A DNA stretch of 64,000 nucleotides from Chloroflexota bacterium (GCA_009840165.1 VXOG01000059.1:52581-116580); one strand, 5' to 3'. Shown: positions 43,866 to 52,757, numbered from the stretch's first letter. The notes: a model not told the origin generated them from the sequence alone. Numbers and translations are program-made.

Positions 43866-44687
43866 ATGCCTGAAGCCCCCGAATTGCAGGTCGCCGTCGA
43901 GTTCCTCGGCGAGCGTCTGCCCGGCCAGGCCATCACCGAGGCGCAAGTGCTCAAGCCCAGCGTGGTCCGTTCGCTGGCTGAACCGCTGCCGGACGATTCC
44001 GTGGGCCGCGAGTTCGTTTCCATCACCCGGCGCGGCAAGTTCCTGCTGCTTTCCTTGACTGGAGACTATACCCTCGTCATCAACCCCAAGCTCACCGGCG
44101 GCATCCAATACGTACCTGTAAAGCAACGTGTCCTCAAAAAGACCTGCGTGCGGTTGAGTCTGGCCGGCGGCGACGACCTGCGTTATGTTGATGACCGCCA
44201 GATGGGGCAGTATTACTACGTGCCCGACGACCTGGTGGAGACGGTGCCCGGCCTGGCCGAGCAGGGGCCAGACGTACTGGACGATTTCAGCTTCGATGAG
44301 TTCAAGGCCAGCCTCAAGGGATTCAGCGGCGAGATCAAGGGCGTGCTGACTCGCGGGCGCGTCATCGCCGGCATCGGCAACGCCTACGCCGACGAGATCC
44401 TTTTCCGCGCCGGTGTATATCCCTTCAAGAAACGCCGGGCCCTCTCCGATGACGAACTGCGTCGCATCTACCAATGCTCCCGCGAGGTGGTGCTGGACGG
44501 CGTGGCGCAGGTGCGCCAGCGCATGGGCAACCAGATCGACCACAAGCTCCGCGACTTCCTCGCCGTACACAACAAAGGTGGCCAACCCTGTCCCCAGTGC
44601 GGCAACGCCATCACCGAACTCCGCGCCAACCAGCGCATCACCAGCTACTGCCGGCGCTGCCAACCGGGAATGCTCTTGAAGAACTGA
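43866..44687 (+). CDS. Fpg/Nei family DNA glycosylase
   Basis: The 273-residue protein has the catalytic N-terminus Pro2-Glu3 ('MPEAPELQVA'), the middle helix-two-turn-helix 'RGRVIAGIGNAYADEILFRA', and a C-terminal zinc finger 'GQPCPQCGNAI...YCRRCQPG' (four Cys). These glycosylases remove oxidised purines or pyrimidines and nick the abasic site; Fpg versus Nei specificity is not decided. Residue 4 is Ala where 'MPELPEVE' is usual. In an operon with the ATL gene. Confidence 0.92.
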   Translation: MPEAPELQVAVEFLGERLPGQAITEAQVLKPSVVRSLAEPLPDDSVGREFVSITRRGKFLLLSLTGDYTLVINPKLTGGIQYVPVKQRVLKKTCVRLSLAGGDDLRYVDDRQMGQYYYVPDDLVETVPGLAEQGPDVLDDFSFDEFKASLKGFSGEIKGVLTRGRVIAGIGNAYADEILFRAGVYPFKKRRALSDDELRRIYQCSREVVLDGVAQVRQRMGNQIDHKLRDFLAVHNKGGQPCPQCGNAITELRANQRITSYCRRCQPGMLLKN

Positions 44688-44698
44688 CGCCGGTCGTT

Positions 44699-44727
44699 TT
44701 GACACTGCCCGCCCAACCCGATAGCAT
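44699..44727 (+). promoter_or_regulatory. Sigma-70-type promoter for cassette D
   Basis: TTGACA (44699-44704), a 17-bp spacer and TAGCAT (44722-44727), about 60 nt before the first gene of cassette D. The geometry matches the cassette C promoter. Confidence 0.6.
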
Positions 44728-44787
44728 CGACCTGTCGCTAACGTGCGCAGGAAAAACACCCGGAAATGACTCAAGGACGACGCTATC

Positions 44788-45243
44788 ATGTCTCAAAGCG
44801 CCGACAGCGCTCCGAAATGGACCCCGTACTTCCCCAGGTCCGGCCCGTTGCCCGACGCAACGCCTCTGGAACTGGTCGCCCAGGCCCGAAAGCAACTGGA
44901 CGCCGGCGACGACCGCCAGTGGGCCGGCGCCCTGTGGGCCGCCGTACGCCTCACCTTCCTTGACCTGGCTTCCCGGCACAACCTGGCCAGTGAAGACTTC
45001 ATCGCCAACGCCAAAGCCGGCAACGTCGAAGACACCGAATATATTCCAATCGCAAAGGCCTTGGATGAGATGGAGATTCCGGGCGACAAAAATAGACATT
45101 ACCGCCATTACCGTGGCAAGCTTGGCGGCGGTAACGCGTTGGGCGATCATCAACGCATCGGCATTTACAAGGATTACTGGTGGGAAGACATCCACTCCGA
45201 CACCCTGGCGTTCATCGCGGAATGTTATGACACAGCCCCCTGA
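44788..45243 (+). CDS. Uncharacterised 151-residue protein, partner of HEPN-like gene (cassette D)
   Basis: A soluble helical protein: 'TPLELVAQARKQLDAGDDRQ', 'WAGALWAAVRLTFLDLASRH' and 'EDTEYIPIAKALDEMEIPG', with a polar C-terminal half containing 'YKDYWWEDIHSD'. The first half resembles PaREP1/HEPN-type helical bundles itself. ATG 44788 with AAGGA 12 nt upstream. It overlaps the next gene by 17 nt. Function unknown. Confidence 0.6.
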   Translation: MSQSADSAPKWTPYFPRSGPLPDATPLELVAQARKQLDAGDDRQWAGALWAAVRLTFLDLASRHNLASEDFIANAKAGNVEDTEYIPIAKALDEMEIPGDKNRHYRHYRGKLGGGNALGDHQRIGIYKDYWWEDIHSDTLAFIAECYDTAP

Positions 45244-45655
45244 GCCGGGACCGGATAAAGCCCATTGGCATTACCAACGTGCCGACGCATATCGTGAGCT
45301 CGCTGAGGGGATGCTGGAAAGATCGCGCACTGCTACTGAACATGCCGCAGTTCTGGCCGACGCAGCCGGCGCGCTACTGTACGAAGCCGCCAAGCAATGC
45401 GTCAACGCCGTCGCCAATCTGCGCGGAAATGACCCACAGGACAATCACGCCAAGATAGCTGTAGTTCGCGCAATTATCGCAGAGGGCTTTACATCTTACG
45501 ACCTGAGAGGCGGCGCCAGAGCAGCCTGGGAGTTGCATATACACGCCGACCAGGGTGGCTTGCTGCCAGATCGCTTCGCGGATCGGTTCGCTATGGCAGC
45601 CGACTTCGTGTACGAAATGCAGGCCATCTACCGCAACATCGCCGCCCCCGGATAA
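45227..45655 (+). CDS. PaREP1/HEPN-like helical protein (cassette D)
   Basis: The 142-residue helical bundle has 'GALLYEAAKQCVNAVANLRG' and 'AAWELHIHADQGGLLPDRFA', a pattern seen in PaREP1-like HEPN relatives ('A..LH......LP..V'). No clean R-x(4-6)-H motif is present, so catalytic activity is doubtful. ATG 45227 lies inside the upstream gene (17 nt overlap). The open frame further upstream is a shadow of the glycosylase gene. Confidence 0.55.
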   Translation: MTQPPEPGPDKAHWHYQRADAYRELAEGMLERSRTATEHAAVLADAAGALLYEAAKQCVNAVANLRGNDPQDNHAKIAVVRAIIAEGFTSYDLRGGARAAWELHIHADQGGLLPDRFADRFAMAADFVYEMQAIYRNIAAPG

Positions 45656-45687
45656 CAGAATCCCGCAGAGCATGGGAGGAACACGCA

Positions 45688-46719
45688 ATGACAACTTTCA
45701 TGTACGTATCACTCCAGCAGGAAGACCGCATCGCCCAATACACGCTGGACCCGTCCACCGGCGCGCTGGATCACCACGCCGACTACCCGTTGGCCGGAAT
45801 GCCCGCGCCCATGGCGGTCGATCCCGAAAAGCGTTTCCTTTTCGTGGGCCGCCGTTTGGCCGGCGATTTCGGACTCACCGGATTCTCCATCCAGCCGGGC
45901 AACGGACATCTGGAACAGCTCAATAGCGTTCCGCTGGGCGGCGACCCGGTTCACATCTCTGTGGATCGCGGCGGAAATTACCTGCTTTCCGCCTACTACT
46001 ACCAGGCCAGGGTTGGCGTCCACGGATTCGATACACAGGGGACCCTTGCGCCGTCTCCCATCGAATGGCGAGAAACGGGCATCGGCGCCCACTACATCCA
46101 GACCGACCCGCAGAACCGGTACGCCTTTGTGCCCCACATCGCCGAGGGCAATCACACCGGCGTCAACGCAATTTTCCAGTTCCAGTTCGATGCGGACTCA
46201 GGCCGGCTCACGCCCAACGATCCCGACCGGGTGACACCCAACACTCTGGAAGGGCCGCGCCACTTCTGCTTCCATCCCAATCTCAACGTACTGTACTCAT
46301 CCAACGAACAGGGATGCAGCGTCTCCGCCTACAATTTCGACTCCGTGGGCGGAACTCTGTCGCCGTTCCAGACCGTGCCCACCCTGCCCGAAGATTTTGA
46401 CGAGTACAACTCTTGCTCCCAGATCCAGATCACCCCGTCGGGCCGGTTCCTGTATGCGCCCAACCGCGGCCACAACAGCATCGCCGGTTTCGCGGTTGAC
46501 CAGTCCGACGGCAGCCTGACGCCGCTGGGACAAACCGCCACCGAGCCTATTCCACGGGCCTTCAGTCTGGACACGTCCGGTAACTTCCTCTACGCCACCG
46601 GCTTGGAATCCGGCAACCTGGCGGCCTACCACATCGACCAGGACACGGGCGGTCTGCTGCCGCTGGACGTTTACCCCGTCGGGCAAGGCCCCATGTGGGT
46701 CTCAATCATCGACCTTTAA
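45688..46719 (+). CDS. Lactonase family (6-phosphogluconolactonase-like) beta-propeller
   Basis: The 343-residue seven-bladed propeller of the YbhE/Pgl type has 'TFMYVSLQQEDRIAQYTLDP', 'DPVHISVDRGGNYLLSAYYY', 'GIGAHYIQTDPQNRYAFVPH', 'GPRHFCFHPNLNVLYSSNEQ' and 'PIPRAFSLDTSGNFLYATGL'. The conserved 'GPRH..FHP' and 'PR.F.lD..G.fL' motifs carry the putative active-site residues. It could hydrolyse a sugar lactone; some relatives have other roles. No signal peptide. ATG 45688 has GGAGGA 10 nt upstream. Confidence 0.88.
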   Translation: MTTFMYVSLQQEDRIAQYTLDPSTGALDHHADYPLAGMPAPMAVDPEKRFLFVGRRLAGDFGLTGFSIQPGNGHLEQLNSVPLGGDPVHISVDRGGNYLLSAYYYQARVGVHGFDTQGTLAPSPIEWRETGIGAHYIQTDPQNRYAFVPHIAEGNHTGVNAIFQFQFDADSGRLTPNDPDRVTPNTLEGPRHFCFHPNLNVLYSSNEQGCSVSAYNFDSVGGTLSPFQTVPTLPEDFDEYNSCSQIQITPSGRFLYAPNRGHNSIAGFAVDQSDGSLTPLGQTATEPIPRAFSLDTSGNFLYATGLESGNLAAYHIDQDTGGLLPLDVYPVGQGPMWVSIIDL

Positions 46720-46735
46720 GAGGACGTCTTGAGGC

Positions 46736-46800
46736 TCCCTCTCCTCTGGTGGGAGAGGGTTGGAGCCTGCCCCGCACTTGATGCGGGGGAGAGGGGAACG
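46736..46800. repeat. Composite repeat: R1 variant enclosing an R3-type hairpin
   Basis: CCCTCTCCTCTGGTGGGAGA begins an R1-like unit; inside its 3' side lies CCCCGCACTTGATGCGGGG, the hairpin of family R3, followed by GAGAGGGG. It shows one repeat family carried inside another. Confidence 0.75.
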
Positions 46801-46824
46801 CTTCGCAGTTTCAGCTCCGCGGCG

Positions 46825-48177
46825 CTACTCTACGGCGTGCAGCATTCCGTCGGCGGTGCGAACGTAGAGCCGACCATCGGCGTAAGCCGGTGGCAACTCG
46901 ATAGGCGCGCCCAGGTCCAGCCGCCAGATGGACGCCCCGTCCGCTCTGTTCAGGGCATGTAAAGTGCCGTCCCGGGACCCGAAATAGACCCGGTCGCCCA
47001 ACACGATGGAGGAACTGACGATCCCGCCCGAAGCCTCGTAACTCCATATTTCGTCGCCGGATCCAGCCTCGTGGGCGCTGAATCGGCCATCGCCGTCCCC
47101 CTGGTAGAAGACACCGTCGGCCACTGCGGGTGAGGCGATGATTCCCTGCGAGTCCCGCTCCTCGGGCGCGTACCGCCAGAACTCGCCTCGCTGCGCCGGG
47201 GGCGCCGGCACGAACGGAAACTGCCAGATCCAGAACTGGAACCAGGTCCGCTTGATCCAATAGAGGCCCGGCAGCCCTTTCACCGTTGTGTCAATGGCGT
47301 ACAGCGCGCCGCCGGACGGGTAATAGACCGCACCGTCAGTCACCACGGGCGGCCCCGACGCCGACCCCGCGGTGATGTACCGGAAACGCCGGCGCCCGTT
47401 GTCCGCGTCGATGAAGTACAGGTTGCCCTCGTCGTCGGACACGTAGAGTCGGCCGTCGCGCAGGGCTGGTGTGGTTTTGACGTTGCCCCGGAGTTTATGC
47501 CGCCACAGCTTCTCGCCGGTCTGGGCATCCAGCCCGTAGATAATGTTGGCCGCCGAAGTCACGTAGGCCGTTCCGTCGTGCACCAGCGCCGCCGCCGAAA
47601 TGGGCAGGTGTGCCTTGAACTCCCACACCACCTCACCGGTTTCCCGGTCCAGCGCCAGCATGCGGTGGTTGGTCAAACCCACGTACACCAGGTTGTTGTT
47701 GGCAACCGTCAGCGCGTGATCCATCGGCCCGGGCGTTTCCACCTCCCACACCGTTTCCCCCGTTGCGCCGTCAAGTGACATGACCCTGAAGTGGCCGCCA
47801 ACGTACACCACACCCTCGGAGGCCAGCGGGGCTGAGCGGGTCGGCTCGCCCAGCCCGTGCGACCACAGCAGCTGACCCGTTGGCTGGCTCTCCACCTGAG
47901 GTGAATAACCACTGAGGCTTGTGCCGTAGCCCAACATGGACCACTGCCCGGCCCGAGACGCCGACGAGGCCGCAGCGGACGGGCTGCCCACGAACCAGCG
48001 CACGGGATTGGGCAGGCTGAACCAGAAGAACCACGTCAGAAACCCCAGAACCACCAGTATCGCCAGCGTGGCCACCGGCTTGACGATGCCCATACGATAG
48101 CGTCGCCGTGCGGTGCGCTGGCTGCGCTCTATCCAGCCGGGAAGTTGCGGTTCGGTTTCAGGTTCGGGTTGGTTCAT
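46825..48177 (-). CDS. PQQ-like beta-propeller repeat protein, membrane-anchored
   Basis: The 450-residue protein has a basic cytoplasmic N-terminus and one membrane span ('VATLAILVVLGFLTWFFWFS', about residues 35-54). Outside it has propeller repeats of the PQQ/Pyrrolo-quinoline type with 'GxVYVGxxxxxxxALDxxTGExxW': 'VYVGGHFRVMSLDGATGETV', 'LVYVGLTNHRMLALDRETGE', 'IIYGLDAQTGEKLWRH', 'VYFGSRDGTLHALNRADGAS'. It resembles BamB-like scaffolds or quinoprotein-type repeats; catalytic PQQ residues are not evident. Downstream of the dipeptide transporter genes on the same strand but separated from them by repeat R2. Confidence 0.85.
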   Translation of the reverse strand: MNQPEPETEPQLPGWIERSQRTARRRYRMGIVKPVATLAILVVLGFLTWFFWFSLPNPVRWFVGSPSAAASSASRAGQWSMLGYGTSLSGYSPQVESQPTGQLLWSHGLGEPTRSAPLASEGVVYVGGHFRVMSLDGATGETVWEVETPGPMDHALTVANNNLVYVGLTNHRMLALDRETGEVVWEFKAHLPISAAALVHDGTAYVTSAANIIYGLDAQTGEKLWRHKLRGNVKTTPALRDGRLYVSDDEGNLYFIDADNGRRRFRYITAGSASGPPVVTDGAVYYPSGGALYAIDTTVKGLPGLYWIKRTWFQFWIWQFPFVPAPPAQRGEFWRYAPEERDSQGIIASPAVADGVFYQGDGDGRFSAHEAGSGDEIWSYEASGGIVSSSIVLGDRVYFGSRDGTLHALNRADGASIWRLDLGAPIELPPAYADGRLYVRTADGMLHAVE

Positions 48178-48203
48178 TGCGTCAACCGGGCGGGTTTACG
48201 TCC

Positions 48204-48232
48204 GTAGGGGCGGGTTTGAAACCCGCCCCTAC
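48204..48232. repeat. 29-bp palindromic repeat R2, copy 2
   Basis: Identical to the copy at 12698-12726, located between the PQQ-like gene and the ABC permease gene. Confidence 0.95.
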
Positions 48233-48269
48233 ACCACCGCTCATGCGGTGCAAGGATACACTAGGCTGG

Positions 48270-49364
48270 CTAAACGTTCCGCTGTTTGGGGTCCAGCCGG
48301 TCGCGCAGCCAGTCTCCCAGCAGGTTCACCGACAGCACGGTGAACAGGATTGCCAGGCCGGGGAAGAAGGACACCCACCACGAATCGATAATCAACTCAC
48401 GGCCGTCCGCGACCATGACGCCCCAAGCCGGGTTGGGCCGCGGGATGCCGGCGCCCAGGAAGCTCAGGCCCGCTTCCAGCAGGATGACGAAGCCCAGTTG
48501 CAGCGTCGCCAGCACGATGATGGTGTTGACCAGGTTGGGGAAGATGTGGCGCACCATTATTCGGATCTGTGACGATCCCGCCACCCGCGAACGGGCGATG
48601 AAGTCCTGCGTTTTCAGCGCCAGGGTTTCGCCGCGTACCAGCCGGGCGTAGCGAGACCACAGGAACAGGCACACCACCACCAGCACGTTCTCGATGCGCG
48701 GCCCTAGCGTAGCCGCCAGCACCAGGGCCACCAGGATCAGCGATATGGACAGCGACATATCCACCAGCCGCATCACTATGGTGTCCACCCAGCCGCCGAA
48801 ATAGCCGGCCAGAATGCCCAGCACCGTGCCAATCAGCCCCGATACGAATATCGCCATCAGGGATACCACCAGGGCTAGCCGCGCCCCGTGGACGATGCGG
48901 CTGAAGATGTCCATGCCGTTCTTGTCGGTGCCCAGCAGGTACTTGGCCTGGCCTCCCGGCTTCACCAGGACGCGGATTTGATCCCCGATGACCGGCGCCT
49001 CGCCTTCCGCCTTGCCTACCACCGTAGCATCACCGATGCGCACAGTGCGCTCGGCGTCGCTGATCTTGATCTCGTTCTGCCGATTGTCGCGGTTGATTGT
49101 TTCAACGACGGTGCGGTACGAAACGACATCGCTGGACCAGGCCGGCGGTACCAGCCGGTCGTCCAGGTCGCCGCGCCGGGGATTGTGTGGCGCGATCAGC
49201 TCGGCAAAGACCGCCGGGATGAGTAGGAAGACCAGCAGCATGGTCACAGGAAAGAGGGGCAACCGCCGAATTTCTCGCACCCACTTCCCGATGCGAGCCA
49301 GTGCGCCCGTTGACGCCTCCTCAGCCTGGGCGGGTTGCGCTACCGGCGCCGTGGTGATCGCCAT
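48270..49364 (-). CDS. Dipeptide/oligopeptide ABC transporter permease (DppC-like)
   Basis: The 364-residue protein has an N-terminal cytoplasmic part, one first span ('[20 protein letters not shown]'), a long periplasmic loop and the C-terminal permease domain. That domain contains '[20 protein letters not shown]' (family 'GTD..G+D..SR...G.R.S') and the EAA loop '[20 protein letters not shown]'. The periplasmic insertion of about 90 residues between spans 1 and 2 is larger than in standard DppC. ATG 49364 with GGAGG. Downstream of dppB-like gene by 13 nt. Confidence 0.9.
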   Translation of the reverse strand: MAITTAPVAQPAQAEEASTGALARIGKWVREIRRLPLFPVTMLLVFLLIPAVFAELIAPHNPRRGDLDDRLVPPAWSSDVVSYRTVVETINRDNRQNEIKISDAERTVRIGDATVVGKAEGEAPVIGDQIRVLVKPGGQAKYLLGTDKNGMDIFSRIVHGARLALVVSLMAIFVSGLIGTVLGILAGYFGGWVDTIVMRLVDMSLSISLILVALVLAATLGPRIENVLVVVCLFLWSRYARLVRGETLALKTQDFIARSRVAGSSQIRIMVRHIFPNLVNTIIVLATLQLGFVILLEAGLSFLGAGIPRPNPAWGVMVADGRELIIDSWWVSFFPGLAILFTVLSVNLLGDWLRDRLDPKQRNV

Positions 49365-49377
49365 AGTTCAATCCTCC

Positions 49378-50301
49378 TCAGTTGTAGCGAATTCGAGGGT
49401 CGAGGTAGGCGTACAGGATGTCCACTACCAGGTTGGCGAAAATGTAGATGGAGGAGCCGATGATGACCACCGCCTGCAACACTTGGAAATCTCGACCGCG
49501 CACCGCGCCCACCGCCAATTGCCCGACACCCGGCCATGAGAACACCGTTTCCACGATCACCGTTCCCGTGAACAGCCCGCCGATGATGATGGCAAAGTAG
49601 GTTAGCGGCGCGATGAAAGCGTTGCGGAGGCAGTGTTTCCAGATGACCTTCCACTCGGGCACTCCCTTGATCCTGGCCAGCTTGACAAACTCGGTATCCA
49701 GCACGTCCAGCATGGAGGAGCGAATCAACCGGAGCAGGGCCGCAACCTGGAAAAACCCCAGGGTGAAGGCCGGCATGATCATGTGGCCGATGCCGCCCTT
49801 GCCCGAAGAGGGGAGCCAGCCCAGTTTCACCGCGAACAGCCACAGCAGCATGATGCCCAGCCAGAAGCTGGGCACCGACTGGCCGAGGAAAGCGATGGCT
49901 TTGCCCTGGTAGTCCAGCCATCCGTCCTTGCGCGCCGCCGTAATGACGCCCAGCGGCACGCCGATCACCACTGAGATGACCATTGCCAACCCTCCCAGTT
50001 GCAGGGTTGCCGGGAAGCGGTCGATGACCATGCCCATGGCGGTCTGGCCGCCGAAGGCGTAGGACTCGCCGAAGTCTCCCTGGATGGCGTTGCCGAGGAA
50101 CACGAGGTACCGCATGTGCAGGGGCCTGTCCAACCCCCACTTTTCCTTGAGGGCGGCGATGTCCTCGGGGGTCGCTTCGCCCATGGGCAGCATCACCGAC
50201 GTAGGATCGCCGGTAATGTTGGACAGCATGAAGACGATGATGCTGACCAGCAGCACGGCGATAATGGCCTGCCCAACGCGGAAGATGATGAACCGCTGCA
50301 T
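49378..50301 (-). CDS. Dipeptide/oligopeptide ABC transporter permease (DppB-like)
   Basis: The 307-residue permease has the standard DppB N-terminus 'FIIFRVGQAIIAVLLVSIIV', periplasmic 'ALKEKWGLDRPLHMRYLVFL' and EAA loop 'ARIKGVPEWKVIWKHCLRNA'. Six spans. With the DppC-like protein it forms the membrane channel for peptides or related solutes delivered by the binding protein encoded upstream. No ATPase genes are in this operon. Confidence 0.92.
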   Translation of the reverse strand: MQRFIIFRVGQAIIAVLLVSIIVFMLSNITGDPTSVMLPMGEATPEDIAALKEKWGLDRPLHMRYLVFLGNAIQGDFGESYAFGGQTAMGMVIDRFPATLQLGGLAMVISVVIGVPLGVITAARKDGWLDYQGKAIAFLGQSVPSFWLGIMLLWLFAVKLGWLPSSGKGGIGHMIMPAFTLGFFQVAALLRLIRSSMLDVLDTEFVKLARIKGVPEWKVIWKHCLRNAFIAPLTYFAIIIGGLFTGTVIVETVFSWPGVGQLAVGAVRGRDFQVLQAVVIIGSSIYIFANLVVDILYAYLDPRIRYN

Positions 50302-50343
50302 TGTCGCCTCCCGATCTGCTTGCAGTTATTTACCGAACCCGGT

Positions 50344-50372
50344 GTAGGGGCGGGTTTCTAACCCGCCCCTAC
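50344..50372. repeat. 29-bp palindromic repeat R2, copy 3
   Basis: Same arms as the other two copies with CT in place of GA in the centre. Between the binding-protein gene and the permease genes of the same operon. Confidence 0.93.
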
Positions 50373-50388
50373 GATTGGCTCGTCTGCG

Positions 50389-52224
50389 CTACCTGGCCGC
50401 TTTGGCGTACTCCAGGTGGCCGAACACGCCGGTCAGGCTGCCGAACTTGTACTCGGCCACCTCCTCCGGGTTCACCACCAGGGTGGAGCGGATATTGACG
50501 ATGGGGATGGTGCGATACGTGTCGTAGATATCATCACCCATGGCGCGGATGATGCGGTCCCGCTCCGCCTGGTCGGTCTCAATCAGCAGCTGCTCGTAGG
50601 TGTCGTCGTACAACTGACCTTCCATGTAGATGACGCCGCCGTTGGGGAGCCCGGTGTCGGGGTTGGTGTCGCCGGTGTAGTAATAGATACGCATATTGGC
50701 GTTGATCTGCCGTATCGTCTGGCGCACCGGCAGAATGAAGTGGGCGTCGTGTCGGTCGCGGAAGGCGTCCAGCGCCCGTGCAAACTCCCTTTCCTCCAAT
50801 CTCACTTCGATGCCGATGTCCTGGAAGGACTGGGCCACTGTCTGCGCCACCTCAATGGTTTCCGGCAGGCCGGGCAGGCTGCTCTGCCACACTTCCATGA
50901 AGAAGCGGTTCTCCCCGTTGTCCCCGGGGAAGCCGGCTTCGTCCAGCAACTGCTTGGCCCGTTCCGGATCGTAGCCGTAATTCTCTTCGAACTCGTCGGC
51001 CCAGCGCGGATTCCAGCCTTCCAGCGAGTCGTGGAAGATGGTGTTGTACATCGGCTCGCCCCGGCCCTTGAACAGCTCGTTGATGATTTGCTCCCGGTTG
51101 ATAGCCCGGTTCAGCGCCTCCCGCACGAGGACGCCCGTTTCGCCGGGGGCGTTCCACGGCTCGGTGTCCGGGTTCCAGTTCACCTCGCTGACGTAGTACT
51201 GGCCCAACGGCAGGATGGTCAGGCCCACCGAAGGCAGCGGACTTTCGAAGATCTCCATGCCCTCGTCAATCGCCTGCTGGTGCAGCACCTTGGGCACGTC
51301 CACCATGTTCGCCTCTCCCGTCAGCAGCATCGCCAGCCGCGTCAGGTCCTCCGGCGCGGTGGTGATCCGCAGCCGCTTGAACTCAGGGTTCACCCGCCAG
51401 TGGTCGTAGGGCACCGCTTCGTACTCGGTGAACTCCTTGAGCTCGCGCCGCGCCAACTGGTATGCGCCGGTGCCGGCAGGGCCGGTGCCCTCGTTGGGAT
51501 CAAACATGGCCTCGCCCTCGGCCTCGAACTGCGCCGCGCTGCGTACGGCGACGCAAGGCACCACCAGGATGTTGAACCACCAGTCCGCAACGTCCACCTG
51601 GGGCTGGGCCAGGTTCATCTTGAACGTGTAGTCGTCGATTATCTCCATGTTGCCGTTGGCGACCATTTCGGACGCCGAGTCGCTCCCCATGAACCGCTTG
51701 AGCGGAGCCTTGCAGCCGGCCAGCGGGTCCGACATCTGCTGGTCAATGGTGAGGATCACGTCCTTGACGGTGAACTCGCCATAGCCGTGGTGCATCTGCA
51801 CCCCTTCCTGGAGGTAGAAGGTGTACTCGCTGGCGTCGGGGCTAACGTCCCACTCCCGGGCCAGTTGGGGCAGGATGGTGGACACTCCCGTATCCGGCGA
51901 AATGGTGGTCAGGTTTTCCCACATGGGCCGGAAGGGCAGATGTCCGCTGCTGGTGGCCAGCCACGGCAGGTAGGTGTCCTGCGGCAGCGGGGTCACCGCT
52001 AGGTGCAGGTACGTATCCTCTTCCGCCATTGCGGGCATGGCGGTGGGTTCTGGAGCGGCAGTGGCTGCAGCGGCCGGAGCATCGGTTGCCGCCGGCGCTG
52101 CGGGGGCGGCGGCTTGCTGCGCCGGTTCCGCCGGGCCGCCGCACGCCCAGATGGCGGCCACGGTCATCAGGAGCAAGACTGTAAATACGATTCGCGGCAA
52201 TCGAGTAACTCGTAAAGCTGCCAT
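50389..52224 (-). CDS. Extracellular solute-binding lipoprotein, family 5 (peptide type)
   Basis: The 611-residue protein has signal peptide and lipobox 'VAAIWACGG' (Cys28), then an Ala/Pro-rich linker (residues 30-65). It continues as a family-5 binding protein: 'LAREWDVSPDASEYTFYLQE', 'GTGPAGTGAYQLARRELKEF', 'VREALNRAINREQIINELFK' and 'PERAKQLLDEAGFPGDNGEN'. It delivers peptides, opines or similar solutes to the two permeases. ATG 52224 has GGAGGTGA. First gene of the transporter operon. Confidence 0.92.
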   Translation of the reverse strand: MAALRVTRLPRIVFTVLLLMTVAAIWACGGPAEPAQQAAAPAAPAATDAPAAAATAAPEPTAMPAMAEEDTYLHLAVTPLPQDTYLPWLATSSGHLPFRPMWENLTTISPDTGVSTILPQLAREWDVSPDASEYTFYLQEGVQMHHGYGEFTVKDVILTIDQQMSDPLAGCKAPLKRFMGSDSASEMVANGNMEIIDDYTFKMNLAQPQVDVADWWFNILVVPCVAVRSAAQFEAEGEAMFDPNEGTGPAGTGAYQLARRELKEFTEYEAVPYDHWRVNPEFKRLRITTAPEDLTRLAMLLTGEANMVDVPKVLHQQAIDEGMEIFESPLPSVGLTILPLGQYYVSEVNWNPDTEPWNAPGETGVLVREALNRAINREQIINELFKGRGEPMYNTIFHDSLEGWNPRWADEFEENYGYDPERAKQLLDEAGFPGDNGENRFFMEVWQSSLPGLPETIEVAQTVAQSFQDIGIEVRLEEREFARALDAFRDRHDAHFILPVRQTIRQINANMRIYYYTGDTNPDTGLPNGGVIYMEGQLYDDTYEQLLIETDQAERDRIIRAMGDDIYDTYRTIPIVNIRSTLVVNPEEVAEYKFGSLTGVFGHLEYAKAAR

Positions 52225-52394
52225 GCAGTCACCTCCGGTATTTTGGCGACGGTTTGTGTAGTCCTATCGCGGCATCCCAGCCAATTGGCAGCAAACAGTA
52301 CCATTGCCAAATTGCAATGTCAATTATCAATTATTACAATAAGACTATACGGTGAACATTGACTGCAATGAATACGCCCCACGCTTATACGCCC

Positions 52395-52440
52395 AAAAAG
52401 CGGCGTTTCGCGCTTGAATTGAGCGCGAAACGCTGCTTTT
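52395..52440. terminator. Long AT-ended hairpin, probable bidirectional terminator
   Basis: A stem of about 19 bp: AAAAGCGGCGTTTCGCGCT pairs with AGCGCGAAACGCTGCTTTT (one mismatch pair) around TGAATTG. A runs on one side and T runs on the other suit termination in either direction, although neither neighbouring gene ends here. Confidence 0.6.
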
Positions 52441-52729
52441 GAAGATTACTTTCGGGAGATAGTGGTGGGCCTGCGCGTAACCGAACTGCGAACTTTTCGG
52501 TGGGAGATCCGAATTTGAGGAACCCGGGCTGATGGACCGCTGGAGCCGGCACTGATCGGAGCGAACCTTGGGAGGTAAGGTTTCGATATTACGATCCGGT
52601 GAGGCAGTGAGCTGGCAGAACTAACTGTTGTTAATCACCCTCGCTCGTTACAGTTACTTCCGGTGGGCAGTGCCTCACCTTTGGATTGTACCCTCATTCA
52701 ACTGATGCACTGGCAGCGGCCACACCCGG

Positions 52730-52757
52730 TTGACACTACCCAAGTGGTCTGTATATA
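52730..52757 (+). promoter_or_regulatory. Sigma-70-type promoter of the cobalamin riboswitch transcript
   Basis: TTGACA (52730-52735), a 16-bp spacer and TATATA (52752-52757). It lies about 55 nt before the riboswitch P1 helix. Confidence 0.7.

Noticed and set aside
12698..50372. R2 palindromes as CRISPR repeats
   Set aside because: The three copies are kilobases apart with no spacer array and no cas genes.
50416..52002. Very long plus-strand frame (over 500 codons) antisense to the family-5 binding protein
   Set aside because: Composition is that of a mirror frame (many His, Val, Arg, Gln) with no motifs; the minus-strand gene is unmistakable.
52597..52680. Inverted repeat GGTGAGGCA/TGCCTCACC as an additional riboswitch or IS end
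   Set aside because: Only 9 bp with a large unstructured interior and no conserved elements of a known RNA class; no partner transposase.
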